Notes under the pieces: generated by a model
Told to the model about the DNA's origin: nothing
Seen by the model: only the letters and a program-made list of their open reading frames with translations
Database searches by the model: none
Assembly: GCA_018971765.1 (NCBI GenBank)
Contig: JAGXAA010000014.1
Coordinates: 1 to 16,632, forward strand
Length of the DNA stretch: 16,632 bases
DNA from: Patescibacteria group bacterium
GTDB lineage: Bacteria; Patescibacteriota; Minisyncoccia; Phycocordibacterales; GWA1-40-21
Direction of reading: 5' to 3'
Position numbers and translations under genes: made by a program
In this document: piece by piece, positions 7,167 through 14,251 of the stretch
Numbering within the stretch: the stretch's first letter is position 1
Layout: every line of letters starts with the position of its first letter

Positions 7167-8410
7167 TTTATCTTTTTGTAAATAATTCCCCTGCGGTCGC
7201 TTCTATAACTCTTATTCGTTAAATTATCAGAAGTATTGATTATCGATGTTCTTATAAAAGCATTTTGATTATAATGTTCTTCTACCCCACCAAACACGAC
7301 TTGGATGTCGTATTCGCCTTCTTTAAGTAGCGAAGTTGGCATTTTTATTCTACTGATATAAAATCCGGCGTCTTTTGCTTCGGTTAACAGTCTTTCTTCT
7401 TCATCTGAATCAAGACTGTAAAACACGGGTATGTCATCTTTAAAAATCAAAGTTCCGACATTAAAGCCGTCTATTTTTTTATTGACTGAATATTCAATAG
7501 ACAAGATTACATCTTCGCCTAATTGAATTTCGGAGATCAATTCTCCTTTTTCATTTTCAGTCTTTATTTTTAACACTTGCGCGGGTATTTCCTTTTTTTC
7601 TGCCAAAACGACTTCTTTCTTGTTTTTGCTGAAGCCGTGAAGGTAAAAATCTATAGTCTTAATTGTCGTATCGTCTTTTATAATTTTACCCGCATCCAAC
7701 AAAAGGCATCTGTTGCATAAGCTTTGGATCGAAGCCATATTATGGCTTACAAAAAGTATTGTTCTCCCTTCTTTTTTAGTTATTTCATCCATTTTTCCAA
7801 GACACTTTTTCTGAAACTCGGCGTCTCCGACGGCTAGGACTTCGTCGACGATTAATATGTCCGGTTCGAGGTGCGCGGCGACGGAAAAGGCGAGGCGGAC
7901 ATACATTCCGCTTGAATAGTGTTTGACCTGAGTGTCGAGAAATTTCTCTATGCCGGCGAATTCCACGATCGCGTCAAACTTTTTCGCCATCTCCTCCCGC
8001 GTCATTCCCAAGATGGCTCCGTTTAGAAATATATTTTCTCGGCCGGTAAGTTCGGGATGAAAACCTGTGCCGACTTCGAGCAAGCTTGAAACAGTGCCGT
8101 TTATTCTTATCTCACCGATCGTCGGCGGCGTAATCCGGGAAAGGATCTTAAGAAGAGTCGATTTTCCGGCTCCATTGCCTCCTATTATGCCAATCACTTC
8201 TCCTTTTTTGATTTCCAAATTTATGTTCTTAAGCGCCCAGAATTCTTCTTTGCCGCTTATGCCGATCGCTTCTTTTGCCTTTTGTCTGGCGAACCTAAAA
8301 GGATTTTTAAAAATATTAACAAGCACATCGCGCAGGGTGACATATCTTCCTTTCTGGTGCCGAATGTCATATTTCTTGCCCAAATTTTTTATCTGAATGA
8401 TAGTTTCCAT
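7145..8410 (-). CDS. wzt: Polysaccharide ABC transporter ATP-binding protein with C-terminal glycan-recognition domain
   Basis: The 421-residue protein is the ATPase of a Wzm/Wzt-type exporter that moves a completed lipid-linked glycan across the cytoplasmic membrane. Residues 1-255 form the ATPase: Walker A GGNGAGKST (77-85), the Wzt/TagH-type signature HYSSGMYVRLAFS (164-176), Walker B ILIVDE (185-190, E190 catalytic) and the H-loop SHN (222-224, H223). The 30-residue insertion before the Walker A strand (about 30-60) is usual for this subfamily. Residues about 265-410 look like the beta-rich Wzt C-terminal domain that, in characterised systems, recognises the capped end of the cognate glycan. 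It lies 8 nt downstream of wzm. GC content falls sharply at about 7800, after Walker B, as reported in the findings. Confidence 0.93.
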   Translation of the reverse strand: METIIQIKNLGKKYDIRHQKGRYVTLRDVLVNIFKNPFRFARQKAKEAIGISGKEEFWALKNINLEIKKGEVIGIIGGNGAGKSTLLKILSRITPPTIGEIRINGTVSSLLEVGTGFHPELTGRENIFLNGAILGMTREEMAKKFDAIVEFAGIEKFLDTQVKHYSSGMYVRLAFSVAAHLEPDILIVDEVLAVGDAEFQKKCLGKMDEITKKEGRTILFVSHNMASIQSLCNRCLLLDAGKIIKDDTTIKTIDFYLHGFSKNKKEVVLAEKKEIPAQVLKIKTENEKGELISEIQLGEDVILSIEYSVNKKIDGFNVGTLIFKDDIPVFYSLDSDEEERLLTEAKDAGFYISRIKMPTSLLKEGEYDIQVVFGGVEEHYNQNAFIRTSIINTSDNLTNKSYRSDRRGIIYKKIKWETKKI

Positions 8411-8418
8411 AATTTAAT

Positions 8419-9240
8419 CTATATTATGTCCGCGAAATATTTTTCCGTTTTTTTGAAATAGACGACGCCGATTACGAGAATTACCACGCAAACTGCGGAT
8501 GAAAGTCCGAGAAGCGTCCAGTTTATCGGAGTTGTCCCGAGGAGAGAAGCTCTGGCTGTCTGTATCACTCCGGTCATCGGGTTAAAAGCGAGGAGCCATG
8601 AATATTTTCCCGCAATGCTTGCAGGGTATATTACGGGGGTGACGAATAATAGAATCTGAATAAAGAAAGGCAATACGTAACGGACATCGCGATATTTGAC
8701 GTTGATCGAAGCGAGAATCAGTCCTCCTCCCACGGAAATCATGAAAGTGATGAAAAGCAGGAAAGGTATGATGAAAAGTCCGTTTATATTAGGCAGGTAC
8801 CCATAATAAATCATAAGCCCGACGAGAATAAAAGTGGCGATTATGAAATCCGCGAATTTCGTGATGACGGCAGACATGGGAAGTATGAGCCGAGGAAAAT
8901 ACACTTTGGTTATTATTGATTGATTGGCTATCAAAGAATTGCTCGTATCCGAAAGAGAGTTGGAGAAAAATTGCCAAAACAGGAGTCCTACATAGATGAA
9001 AATGGGGTAAGGAGTATTGTCCGAAGGAATTTTTGCTAAAGTTCCGAAGAATAGGCTGAAAACGATCATAGTCACGAACGGCTGAAATATCGCCCACGAC
9101 GCTCCTATGGCTGTTTGTTTGTACCTCACTTTAAAATCTCTCCATGTGAAGAAGTAAAGAAGTTCTTTGTATTTCCAAATCTCCTTGAAATCTTTCAAAC
9201 TGAAAGTTTTATTCGGTCTTATGATGGTTAAGTTTGTCAT
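8419..9240 (-). CDS. wzm: Polysaccharide ABC transporter permease
   Basis: The 273-residue protein is an ABC2-type membrane subunit that pairs with Wzt. Its cytoplasmic N-terminus carries the family motif WRDFKVRYKQTAIGASWAI (33-51). About six membrane segments follow near 46-66, 78-96, 128-147, 155-178, 188-206 and 245-262, with VKYRDVRY (181-188) and FNPMTGVIQ (219-227) as further conserved marks. I chose the ATG at 9240 because it overlaps the fcl stop as ATGA. The frame extends 11 codons further to a TTG at 9273, but this adds residues not usual in the family. Function: forms the export channel for the glycan assembled by the other gene products. Confidence 0.92.
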   Translation of the reverse strand: MTNLTIIRPNKTFSLKDFKEIWKYKELLYFFTWRDFKVRYKQTAIGASWAIFQPFVTMIVFSLFFGTLAKIPSDNTPYPIFIYVGLLFWQFFSNSLSDTSNSLIANQSIITKVYFPRLILPMSAVITKFADFIIATFILVGLMIYYGYLPNINGLFIIPFLLFITFMISVGGGLILASINVKYRDVRYVLPFFIQILLFVTPVIYPASIAGKYSWLLAFNPMTGVIQTARASLLGTTPINWTLLGLSSAVCVVILVIGVVYFKKTEKYFADII

Positions 9241-10202
9241 GCGATTGTTTGCGAATAATTGCTTACATACCAATCATAAGTCATCTTAACGCCTTTCGCC
9301 AATTCGGTCTTCGGTTTCCAGCCGAGATTCAGCGCTTTGGAAATGTCCAATAGTCTTTTCGGCGCGCCGTCCGGTTTGGTTTCGTCCCATTTTATTTTTC
9401 CTTTAAAGCCAACCGTTTCTTTGACCAACTCGGCCAAATCCTTTATCGGAATGTCGCTTCCGGCTCCTATGTTAAAAAATATTTCCCCTTTTTCATTTTG
9501 TTCCGCGGTCGGATCAAATTCATTCATCGCGAAGAGGCACGCCTCCGCCATATCGTCGATAAACAAAAACTCCCGCCTCGGCTTGCCGGAACCCCAAAGG
9601 ATTATCTCTCTCTGTTCGTTTATTTTGGCCTCGTGAAATTTTCTTATCATCGCGGGCAAGACATGCGAATTGTTCAGGTCAAAATTGTCATTGTGTCCGT
9701 AAAGGTTGGCTGGCATCACCGCGATAAAATCGGTTTTATACTGGCTGTTATAGCTTTGGCACATTTTCAGTCCGGCGATTTTGGCGATGGCGTAAGGCTC
9801 GTTGGTCGGTTCAAGAAGCCCTGATAAAAGATATTCTTCTTTGACGGGGGTAGGACAGAGCTTTGGGTAAATACAGACTGAACCTAAAAACAAAAGTTTT
9901 TTAACTTTGGACAAATATGACTGATGGACAATATTATTTTGAATTTGCAGATTGTCGTAAATAAATTCCGCGGGATATGTTTTATTTGCCATAATTCCGC
10001 CGACTTTCGCCGCCGCGAGAAACACGTATTCCGGTTTTTCTTTTTTGAAGAAATCGGCTGCGGCTTGCCGGTCGGTCAGGTCAAGCTCGCGCCTGCTCTT
10101 TGCGATCAGATTTTGATAACCCTTTTTCTTCAAGAGGCGGACGAGGGCGGATCCGACCAGCCCGTTATGTCCCGCGACGTAAATTTTTGAATTTTTTTTC
10201 AT
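9237..10202 (-). CDS. fcl: GDP-L-fucose synthase (GDP-4-keto-6-deoxymannose 3,5-epimerase/4-reductase)
   Basis: The enzyme converts the Gmd product to GDP-L-fucose using NADPH. From the ATG at 10202 it is 321 residues, the normal family length. It shows the cofactor loop YVAGHNGLVGSA (8-19), LGSVCIYPKL (106-115; S108 of the catalytic triad and C110, the epimerisation cysteine), EPYAIAK (135-141; Y137 and K141) and LYGHNDNFDLNNSHVLPAMI (167-186; H180 is the expected second epimerisation residue). The frame continues to an ATG at 10238, which would overlap gmd by 35 bases and add a proline-rich leader; I prefer 10202, one base after the gmd stop. No clear ribosome site precedes either. Also called wcaG. 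Confidence 0.94.
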   Translation of the reverse strand: MKKNSKIYVAGHNGLVGSALVRLLKKKGYQNLIAKSRRELDLTDRQAAADFFKKEKPEYVFLAAAKVGGIMANKTYPAEFIYDNLQIQNNIVHQSYLSKVKKLLFLGSVCIYPKLCPTPVKEEYLLSGLLEPTNEPYAIAKIAGLKMCQSYNSQYKTDFIAVMPANLYGHNDNFDLNNSHVLPAMIRKFHEAKINEQREIILWGSGKPRREFLFIDDMAEACLFAMNEFDPTAEQNEKGEIFFNIGAGSDIPIKDLAELVKETVGFKGKIKWDETKPDGAPKRLLDISKALNLGWKPKTELAKGVKMTYDWYVSNYSQTIA

Positions 10203-10203
10203 G

Positions 10204-11268
10204 TTAAATTTTTTTATCGGCGGCGGATTCGCCGGCATAATCCGCTTTGGACATAATCTCGACTAATTTCTTAAATCTCACTTCCGGTTTCCAACCCAAA
10301 TTATTTTCGGCTTTGGAATAATCGCCCAGAAGAACGTCAACCTCCGCCGGCCTGAAATATCTGGGATCTATTCTTATGATTGTTTTTCCGGAATTTTTAT
10401 CTACCCCGATCTCTTTCGCTCCTTTGCCTTTCCACGCGATGTCGAAACCGAAATGCCCAGCCGATTCCTCGACGAATTCCCTGATTGCGTGAGTTTCGTT
10501 TGTGGCGAGAATGTAATCGTCGGGTTTGTTTTGCTGAAGCATAAGCCACATTCCGCAAACAAAATCTTTGGCGTACCCCCAGTCTCTTTTTGCGTCAAGA
10601 TTTCCGAGGTATAAAATTTCTTCTTTGCCCAGCTTTATCCTCGCGAGCCCGCGCGTGATCTTTCTTGTGACGAAAGTCTCTCCTCGGCGCGGCGATTCGT
10701 GATTGAATAAAATTCCGTTGCAGGCGAATATGCCGTAGGATTCTCTGTAGTTTTTCGCAATCCAATAAGCGTAGACTTTGGCGCAACCGTAAGGGGAGCG
10801 GGGATATAACGGCGTGGTTTCTTTGATCGGTATTTCCAAAGCTTTGCCAAACATTTCGCTTGACGACGCTTGATAAAATTTAGTCTTAATGCCCGTTTCT
10901 CTTATCGCGTCAAGGATTCTCAAAGTTCCCAAACCCGTCACGTCCCCCGTGTATTCCGGAATGTCAAAACTTACGCGGACATGGCTTTGCGCTCCCAAAT
11001 GATAAATTTCATCGGGTTTTATTTTTTCCAAAATTCTGTTGATGTTGCTTCCGTCCGACAAGTCGCCGTAATGCAAAAATAATTTGACTCCGTTGATATG
11101 GGGGTCGGCATACAAATGGTCGATTCGGGAAGTGTTGAAAGCGCTGGCGCGTCTTATTATTCCGTGAACCTCATAACCTTTTTCAAGCAACAGTTCCGCA
11201 AGGTAAGAGCCGTCTTGTCCCGTTATTCCGGTTATCAGAGCCATCTTGTTTTTTTTGTTTTTCACCAT
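10204..11268 (-). CDS. gmd: GDP-mannose 4,6-dehydratase
   Basis: The 354-residue enzyme makes GDP-4-keto-6-deoxy-D-mannose from GDP-mannose, the first step to GDP-L-fucose, GDP-rhamnose or GDP-perosamine. Clear marks are ALITGITGQDGSYLAELL (10-27, NADP-binding), NTSRIDHLY (45-53, a family-specific loop), YQASSSEMFG (132-141, catalytic Ser/Glu), YPRSPYGCAK (155-164; Y160 and K164) and LGNLDAKRDWGYAKDFV (221-237). Length is standard. The start codon overlaps the stop of the HTH gene (ATGGTGA, 7 bases), coupling the two. The immediate partner fcl fixes the product as GDP-L-fucose. Confidence 0.96.
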   Translation of the reverse strand: MVKNKKNKMALITGITGQDGSYLAELLLEKGYEVHGIIRRASAFNTSRIDHLYADPHINGVKLFLHYGDLSDGSNINRILEKIKPDEIYHLGAQSHVRVSFDIPEYTGDVTGLGTLRILDAIRETGIKTKFYQASSSEMFGKALEIPIKETTPLYPRSPYGCAKVYAYWIAKNYRESYGIFACNGILFNHESPRRGETFVTRKITRGLARIKLGKEEILYLGNLDAKRDWGYAKDFVCGMWLMLQQNKPDDYILATNETHAIREFVEESAGHFGFDIAWKGKGAKEIGVDKNSGKTIIRIDPRYFRPAEVDVLLGDYSKAENNLGWKPEVRFKKLVEIMSKADYAGESAADKKI

Positions 11269-11510
11269 TTATCTAATTTTTTTGCAACCTTTCCTTTTAA
11301 GCGCAAATAAGATTTTATAGCCCGTTTTTCAACTTCCGGCGAGACTAAGCGTAAAATTTCCTTGCCTAAAATCCTATATTGCCCGCCGATTTTGTTGGCT
11401 CTTATCACTCCTTTTTTCAGAAGTCTCTTAATCGTGCTGGCGCTTATTTTCAGCATCTCTTTAGTCTCGGCGGTAGTATATACCGAATCGGCTTTTATTT
11501 CTATGTTCAT
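11262..11510 (-). CDS. Small excisionase/MerR-like helix-turn-helix DNA-binding protein
   Basis: From the ATG at 11510 the product is 82 residues. Residues about 10-50 (VYTTAETKEMLKISASTIKR, then LLKKGVIRANKIGGQYRI) match the winged-HTH pattern of the excisionase/MerR family: an A-E-x-x-x-x-L turn, recognition helix with S-T-I-K-R, and the GxxRI wing. The C-terminal third is basic. It is the first gene of the polysaccharide operon and overlaps gmd by 7 bases, so it is expected to be co-expressed with it. The frame extends to a TTG at 11534, but that would lie inside the -10/-35 region of the promoter, so 11510 is preferred. I infer an autoregulator or local transcription regulator; a recombination directionality factor is an alternative but no integrase is visible. 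Confidence 0.82.
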   Translation of the reverse strand: MNIEIKADSVYTTAETKEMLKISASTIKRLLKKGVIRANKIGGQYRILGKEILRLVSPEVEKRAIKSYLRLKGKVAKKLDKW

Positions 11511-11516
11511 GTTTGA

Positions 11517-11544
11517 ATTATACAAAAGTGTCAAAAGGTGTCAA
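11517..11544 (-). promoter_or_regulatory. Consensus sigma-70 promoter of the polysaccharide operon
   Basis: On the minus strand TTGACA (11544-11539) and TATAAT (11522-11517) both match consensus fully, with a 16-nt spacer. The expected transcription start falls at or next to the A of the ATG at 11510, so the HTH mRNA would be leaderless. No Shine-Dalgarno sequence is available. Confidence 0.85.
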
Positions 11545-11553
11545 TTGGTATCA
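11524..11553. repeat. Three 10-bp-phased direct repeats overlapping the operon promoter (candidate operator)
   Basis: On the plus strand GTGTCA (11528-11533), GTGTCA (11538-11543) and GTATCA (11548-11553) recur at exactly 10-base intervals, one helical turn apart, so all copies face the same side of the DNA. They cover the spacer and the -35 box. Tandem phased half-sites are the usual target of cooperatively binding excisionase-type proteins, and the HTH gene starts 18 bases away. Confidence 0.7.
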
Positions 11554-11565
11554 GACATAAAAAGC

Positions 11566-11594
11566 TTGCGCAAAAAACGGCGAAAAGATATATT
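11566..11594 (+). promoter_or_regulatory. Probable promoter of the divergent ligase gene
   Basis: TTGCGC (11566-11571) and TATATT (11589-11594) are 17 bases apart; overlapping alternatives TATTAT (11591) and TATAAG (11594) exist in the same AT-rich patch. Start of transcription would be within a few bases of the ATG at 11606, again leaving almost no leader. Confidence 0.5.
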
Positions 11595-11605
11595 ATAAGC
11601 TAATT

Positions 11606-13813
11606 ATGAAAAACAACAGCATTCTCAAATATCTTATTTACGGGGGATTGTTTCTGGTGCCTTTCATTCCTCTTATCGTTTCCAGTTCAATGTATTTTCC
11701 GTTTATCACCGGAAAAAATTTCGCATTCAGATTTTTAGTTGAAATTATCACAGGCCTCTGGGCGATACTGGCTGTTCGGGACGGCAAATACAGGCCGAAA
11801 TTTTCAATGATAAGCTGGTCAGTCTTGGTATTTGTCGCCGTCATCGCTCTTGCCGACGGTTTCGGCGTTTATCCTTATAAAAGTTTCTGGAGCAATTATG
11901 AGAGAATGGAGGGTTTGGTCACGCTGCTCCACCTCTTGGGACTTTTCTTCGTCGCTTCTTCGATTCTGAAGACGGAAAAATTATGGTCAAGATTTTTCCA
12001 TACTTCAATCGCGGCAAGCGTGATTTTAGGCGTCTATGGTTTGTTTCAGCTTTCCGGAGCGATTGCAATCAATCAAGGCGGAGTCAGGGTGGATGGCACG
12101 CTCGGCAATGCCACTTATTTGGCGGTCTATATGCTCTTCCATATTTTCTTGACGGCCTTTTTCTTAACCGGAAGATATTATGATAGGCGGGGCGCGAGAG
12201 GTTTTTTCAAGGATTATGTAAATTATATCTACGGGGCGATTATCGTTTTGCAAGCCGTTATGCTTTATTACACCGCAAGTCGCGGTCCCGTTCTCGGTCT
12301 TATTGGAGGAATTTTCATAGGATCAATTCTTGTGATTATTTTTGAAAAAGAAAAGAAAAGCGCTAAAAAGGCGGCGATTATCGCGTTGGCGGCGATTATC
12401 GCAATCATCGGATTTTTCATAGTGTTCCGCGACAGTGATTTTGTCAGAAACAGCAATGTCCTCTCCCGTTTCTCCGCCATATCGGCGGGCGAGCAAACCA
12501 CCAGATCGCGATTTATGATTTGGAATATGGCGTATCAAGGTTTCAAAGAAAGACCGATACTCGGCTGGGGTCAGGAGAATTTCAATTATGTCTTCAACAA
12601 ATATTACAATCCTAAAATGTTTGACCAAGAGCAGTGGTTTGACCGGACGCACAATGTCTTTTTTGATTGGCTCATAGCTGGCGGCTCCTTGGGCGTTCTG
12701 TCTTATCTTTCAATATTTTTTGCCGCGATCTATTTGCTTTGGAAGAAAGAAGGATGGGGTCTTTCGGCGGCCGAGAAAAGCGTTTTTACAGGAATGCTGT
12801 TTGGATATTTTTTCCAAAATCTTTTCGTGTTCGACAATATCACAAGTTATGTGTTATTTTTCTCCGTTATCGCTTACGGGCATTCAAGAAAGATTTCTCA
12901 ATCGGCTAATTTGCCGGTGAAAAAAGAAATTCAGATAAATTCATTAGTCGCCGGTTGGATTATCGTTCCCGCCACTCTTGTCCTTGCTTTATTTTCAATT
13001 TATTTCTTCAATTACAAAGCTTATTCGGCTTCCCTTGCTCTTATTGAAGCGATGACTCCCTACGATGGGGTAACGAAGAATCTCGAGTCTTTTAAAAAAG
13101 CTTTGGCTTACGGTTCATTCGGAGATTCTGAAATAAGAGAACAGCTTGTCCAAACCGTGATGAAAATAGCGACAAGCGACGCCAGCCCTCAAATCAAACA
13201 AGCTTTTTTTGACCTCACTGTTTCCGAAATGAAAAAACAGCTGGCTAAAACGCCCGATGACGCGAGGTATCATTTATTTACCGGATCAATGCTCACCGCT
13301 TTCAAGCAATATGACGAAGGTCTGAAAGGCCTTCAAAGGGCGAGTGAATTGTCTCCCAACAAACAGACGATAAGATTCGAGCTTATAGGCAATTTGATAA
13401 ACAGCGGAAAGGCGGCCGAAGCTTTGAAGACGGCCAAAGAAACTTTTGAATTGGAAACGAGTTCCAATCCGAGCCGAATTGTTTACGCCATAACCGCCAT
13501 TTACGCCAAAGACAATAAGCTTGCGGACGAGCTTTTGGCGCCGATTCAAGACACGGCATTCGCCGACGACAGAATAATTTCGGCTTACGCGGCTACCAAA
13601 CAATACGAAAAAATAATTCCGATTTTTCAGGCGAAAGTGAAGGGCGACCCGAATAATATCCAAAATCATTTTTCTCTTGCCGCCGCGTATCTTGGAAACG
13701 GACAGAGAGAAATTGCCGTCGCGGAAATTCAAAAAATCATTGAAATCAATCCTAAATTCAAACAGCAAGGCGAATTTTACGTAAAAGAAATAAGAGCGGG
13801 AAGAAATCCTTGA
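11606..13813 (+). CDS. O-antigen ligase / polymerase-like (Wzy_C, WaaL-type) membrane protein with TPR-like tail
   Basis: The 735-residue protein has about ten to twelve membrane segments in residues 8-425 and another near 445-468. The Wzy_C/WaaL marks are present: TASRGP (223-228, the conserved SRG arginine R226), RSRFMIWNMAYQGFKERPILGWG (300-322 region) and RTHNVFFDWLIAGG (347-360, with H349 at the position of the catalytic-type histidine). Residues about 548-725 form TPR-like helical pairs (for example YHLFTGSMLTAFKQYDEGL, then NIQNHFSLAAAYLGNGQREI). Such proteins transfer a lipid-linked glycan to an acceptor or polymerise repeat units on the outer face of the membrane. The gene is divergent from the Wzm/Wzt operon, so it is likely the enzyme acting on the exported glycan, perhaps attaching it to protein or a surface lipid. 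No clear ribosome site. Confidence 0.85.
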   Translation: MKNNSILKYLIYGGLFLVPFIPLIVSSSMYFPFITGKNFAFRFLVEIITGLWAILAVRDGKYRPKFSMISWSVLVFVAVIALADGFGVYPYKSFWSNYERMEGLVTLLHLLGLFFVASSILKTEKLWSRFFHTSIAASVILGVYGLFQLSGAIAINQGGVRVDGTLGNATYLAVYMLFHIFLTAFFLTGRYYDRRGARGFFKDYVNYIYGAIIVLQAVMLYYTASRGPVLGLIGGIFIGSILVIIFEKEKKSAKKAAIIALAAIIAIIGFFIVFRDSDFVRNSNVLSRFSAISAGEQTTRSRFMIWNMAYQGFKERPILGWGQENFNYVFNKYYNPKMFDQEQWFDRTHNVFFDWLIAGGSLGVLSYLSIFFAAIYLLWKKEGWGLSAAEKSVFTGMLFGYFFQNLFVFDNITSYVLFFSVIAYGHSRKISQSANLPVKKEIQINSLVAGWIIVPATLVLALFSIYFFNYKAYSASLALIEAMTPYDGVTKNLESFKKALAYGSFGDSEIREQLVQTVMKIATSDASPQIKQAFFDLTVSEMKKQLAKTPDDARYHLFTGSMLTAFKQYDEGLKGLQRASELSPNKQTIRFELIGNLINSGKAAEALKTAKETFELETSSNPSRIVYAITAIYAKDNKLADELLAPIQDTAFADDRIISAYAATKQYEKIIPIFQAKVKGDPNNIQNHFSLAAAYLGNGQREIAVAEIQKIIEINPKFKQQGEFYVKEIRAGRNP

Positions 13814-13838
13814 CTATATTTGGGGAATTTGCTAGCAT
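13810..13838 (+). promoter_or_regulatory. Promoter at the end of the ligase gene, reading into a non-coding hairpin region
   Basis: TTGACT (13810-13815, overlapping the ligase stop codon) and TAGCAT (13833-13838) are separated by 17 bases. A transcript would begin near 13845 and meet a terminator about 65 bases later without passing an open frame. Confidence 0.45.
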
Positions 13839-13843
13839 ACCAG

Positions 13844-13915
13844 TGTGAGTGCGAGCAAATGTTTAGCTCGACGAACGAATGTCTGCGTAAGACTCCGCTT
13901 TGGCGGGGTTTTGCG
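13844..13915 (+). ncRNA. Candidate small RNA of about 70 nt
   Basis: The stretch has a promoter upstream (13810-13838), a short hairpin CGAGC/GCTCG (13852-13856 with 13866-13870, 9-nt loop), a single-stranded-looking linker and a terminator (13892-13912). It resembles no RNA family I know and lacks tRNA landmarks. It may equally be a leader or simply the terminator zone of the ligase gene. Confidence 0.3.
13892..13912 (+). terminator. Rho-independent terminator
   Basis: ACTCCGC (13892-13898) pairs with GCGGGGT (13903-13909) through seven positions with one G-U pair, a TTTG loop, followed by TTT. It would end transcription from the ligase gene and from the candidate small RNA. Confidence 0.65.
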
Positions 13916-13938
13916 TTTATGGGCGTTTGGTATATAAT
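13911..13938 (+). promoter_or_regulatory. Promoter of the two small ORFs
   Basis: TTGCGT (13911-13916) and a perfect TATAAT (13933-13938) with a 16-base spacer. Transcription would start near 13945, giving a leader of about 25 nt before the ATG at 13970. The -35 box abuts the T-run of the preceding terminator. Confidence 0.6.
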
Positions 13939-13969
13939 GCAAAAATCGCATTAATTGTTTCTTTGAATT

Positions 13970-14251
13970 ATGTTTGAATTACGAAACGGAAAAATTTACG
14001 GTCTGGTTGAGCAAAAACACCTTGAAAGACAAAGGGTTTTTGCGACCCGAGGACTTAAATTTTGCGTTTCGCAATTCACGATTGTTTCAAATTATAGCCG
14101 CCGGTTGCACTCACATAAGACATTAGTTTTGGAGCTAGCCGCCGACGGCTATAATTTGACGCAATTAAAGAATTTCAGCATTCATAAATTATGCGAGAAC
14201 TTATTCTATGTGGACTCGCTGGGGAATACGGAATATAATTTAAGAAAATGA
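13970..14251 (+). CDS. Hypothetical small protein containing an internal inverted repeat at DNA level
   Basis: The frame encodes 93 residues, soluble by appearance, with a basic N-terminal half and two isolated cysteines (C32, C75). I do not recognise it. Support for translation is a promoter 25-60 bases upstream and an ATGA overlap with the next gene, which suggests coupling. Against it: no obvious ribosome site, no known motif, and a 17-of-18 inverted repeat inside the frame (14087-14159) that would be unusual in a constrained gene. It could instead be a structured leader for the membrane protein at 14248. Confidence 0.45.
   Translation: MFELRNGKIYGLVEQKHLERQRVFATRGLKFCVSQFTIVSNYSRRLHSHKTLVLELAADGYNLTQLKNFSIHKLCENLFYVDSLGNTEYNLRK
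14087..14159. repeat. Long inverted repeat, 18-bp arms with one mismatch
   Basis: Bases 14087-14104 (TCAAATTATAGCCGCCGG) and 14142-14159 are reverse complements except at one position, including 14 consecutive exact pairs. The loop is 37 nt. The right arm contains TATAAT on the plus strand and the left arm the same on the minus strand. Confidence 0.8.

Noticed and set aside
9241..9273. Longer N-terminus for wzm from a TTG at 9273
   Set aside because: The ATG at 9240 overlaps the fcl stop as ATGA and gives the usual family N-terminus.
10203..10238. Longer N-terminus for fcl from the ATG at 10238
   Set aside because: It adds a proline-rich leader absent from the family and overlaps gmd by 35 bases; 10202 gives the standard start just before the cofactor-binding strand.
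11511..11534. TTG start at 11534 for the HTH gene
   Set aside because: It would place the start codon upstream of the perfect -10 box, so it could not be on the transcript from that promoter.
13286..13768. 160-codon minus-strand frame opposite the TPR-like tail of the ligase
   Set aside because: Shadow of the helical repeat coding; arginine/phenylalanine-rich, no start signals.
13814..13969. tRNA or other known structured RNA in the gap after the ligase gene
   Set aside because: No acceptor-stem pairing or T-loop consensus; only a short hairpin and a terminator are present.
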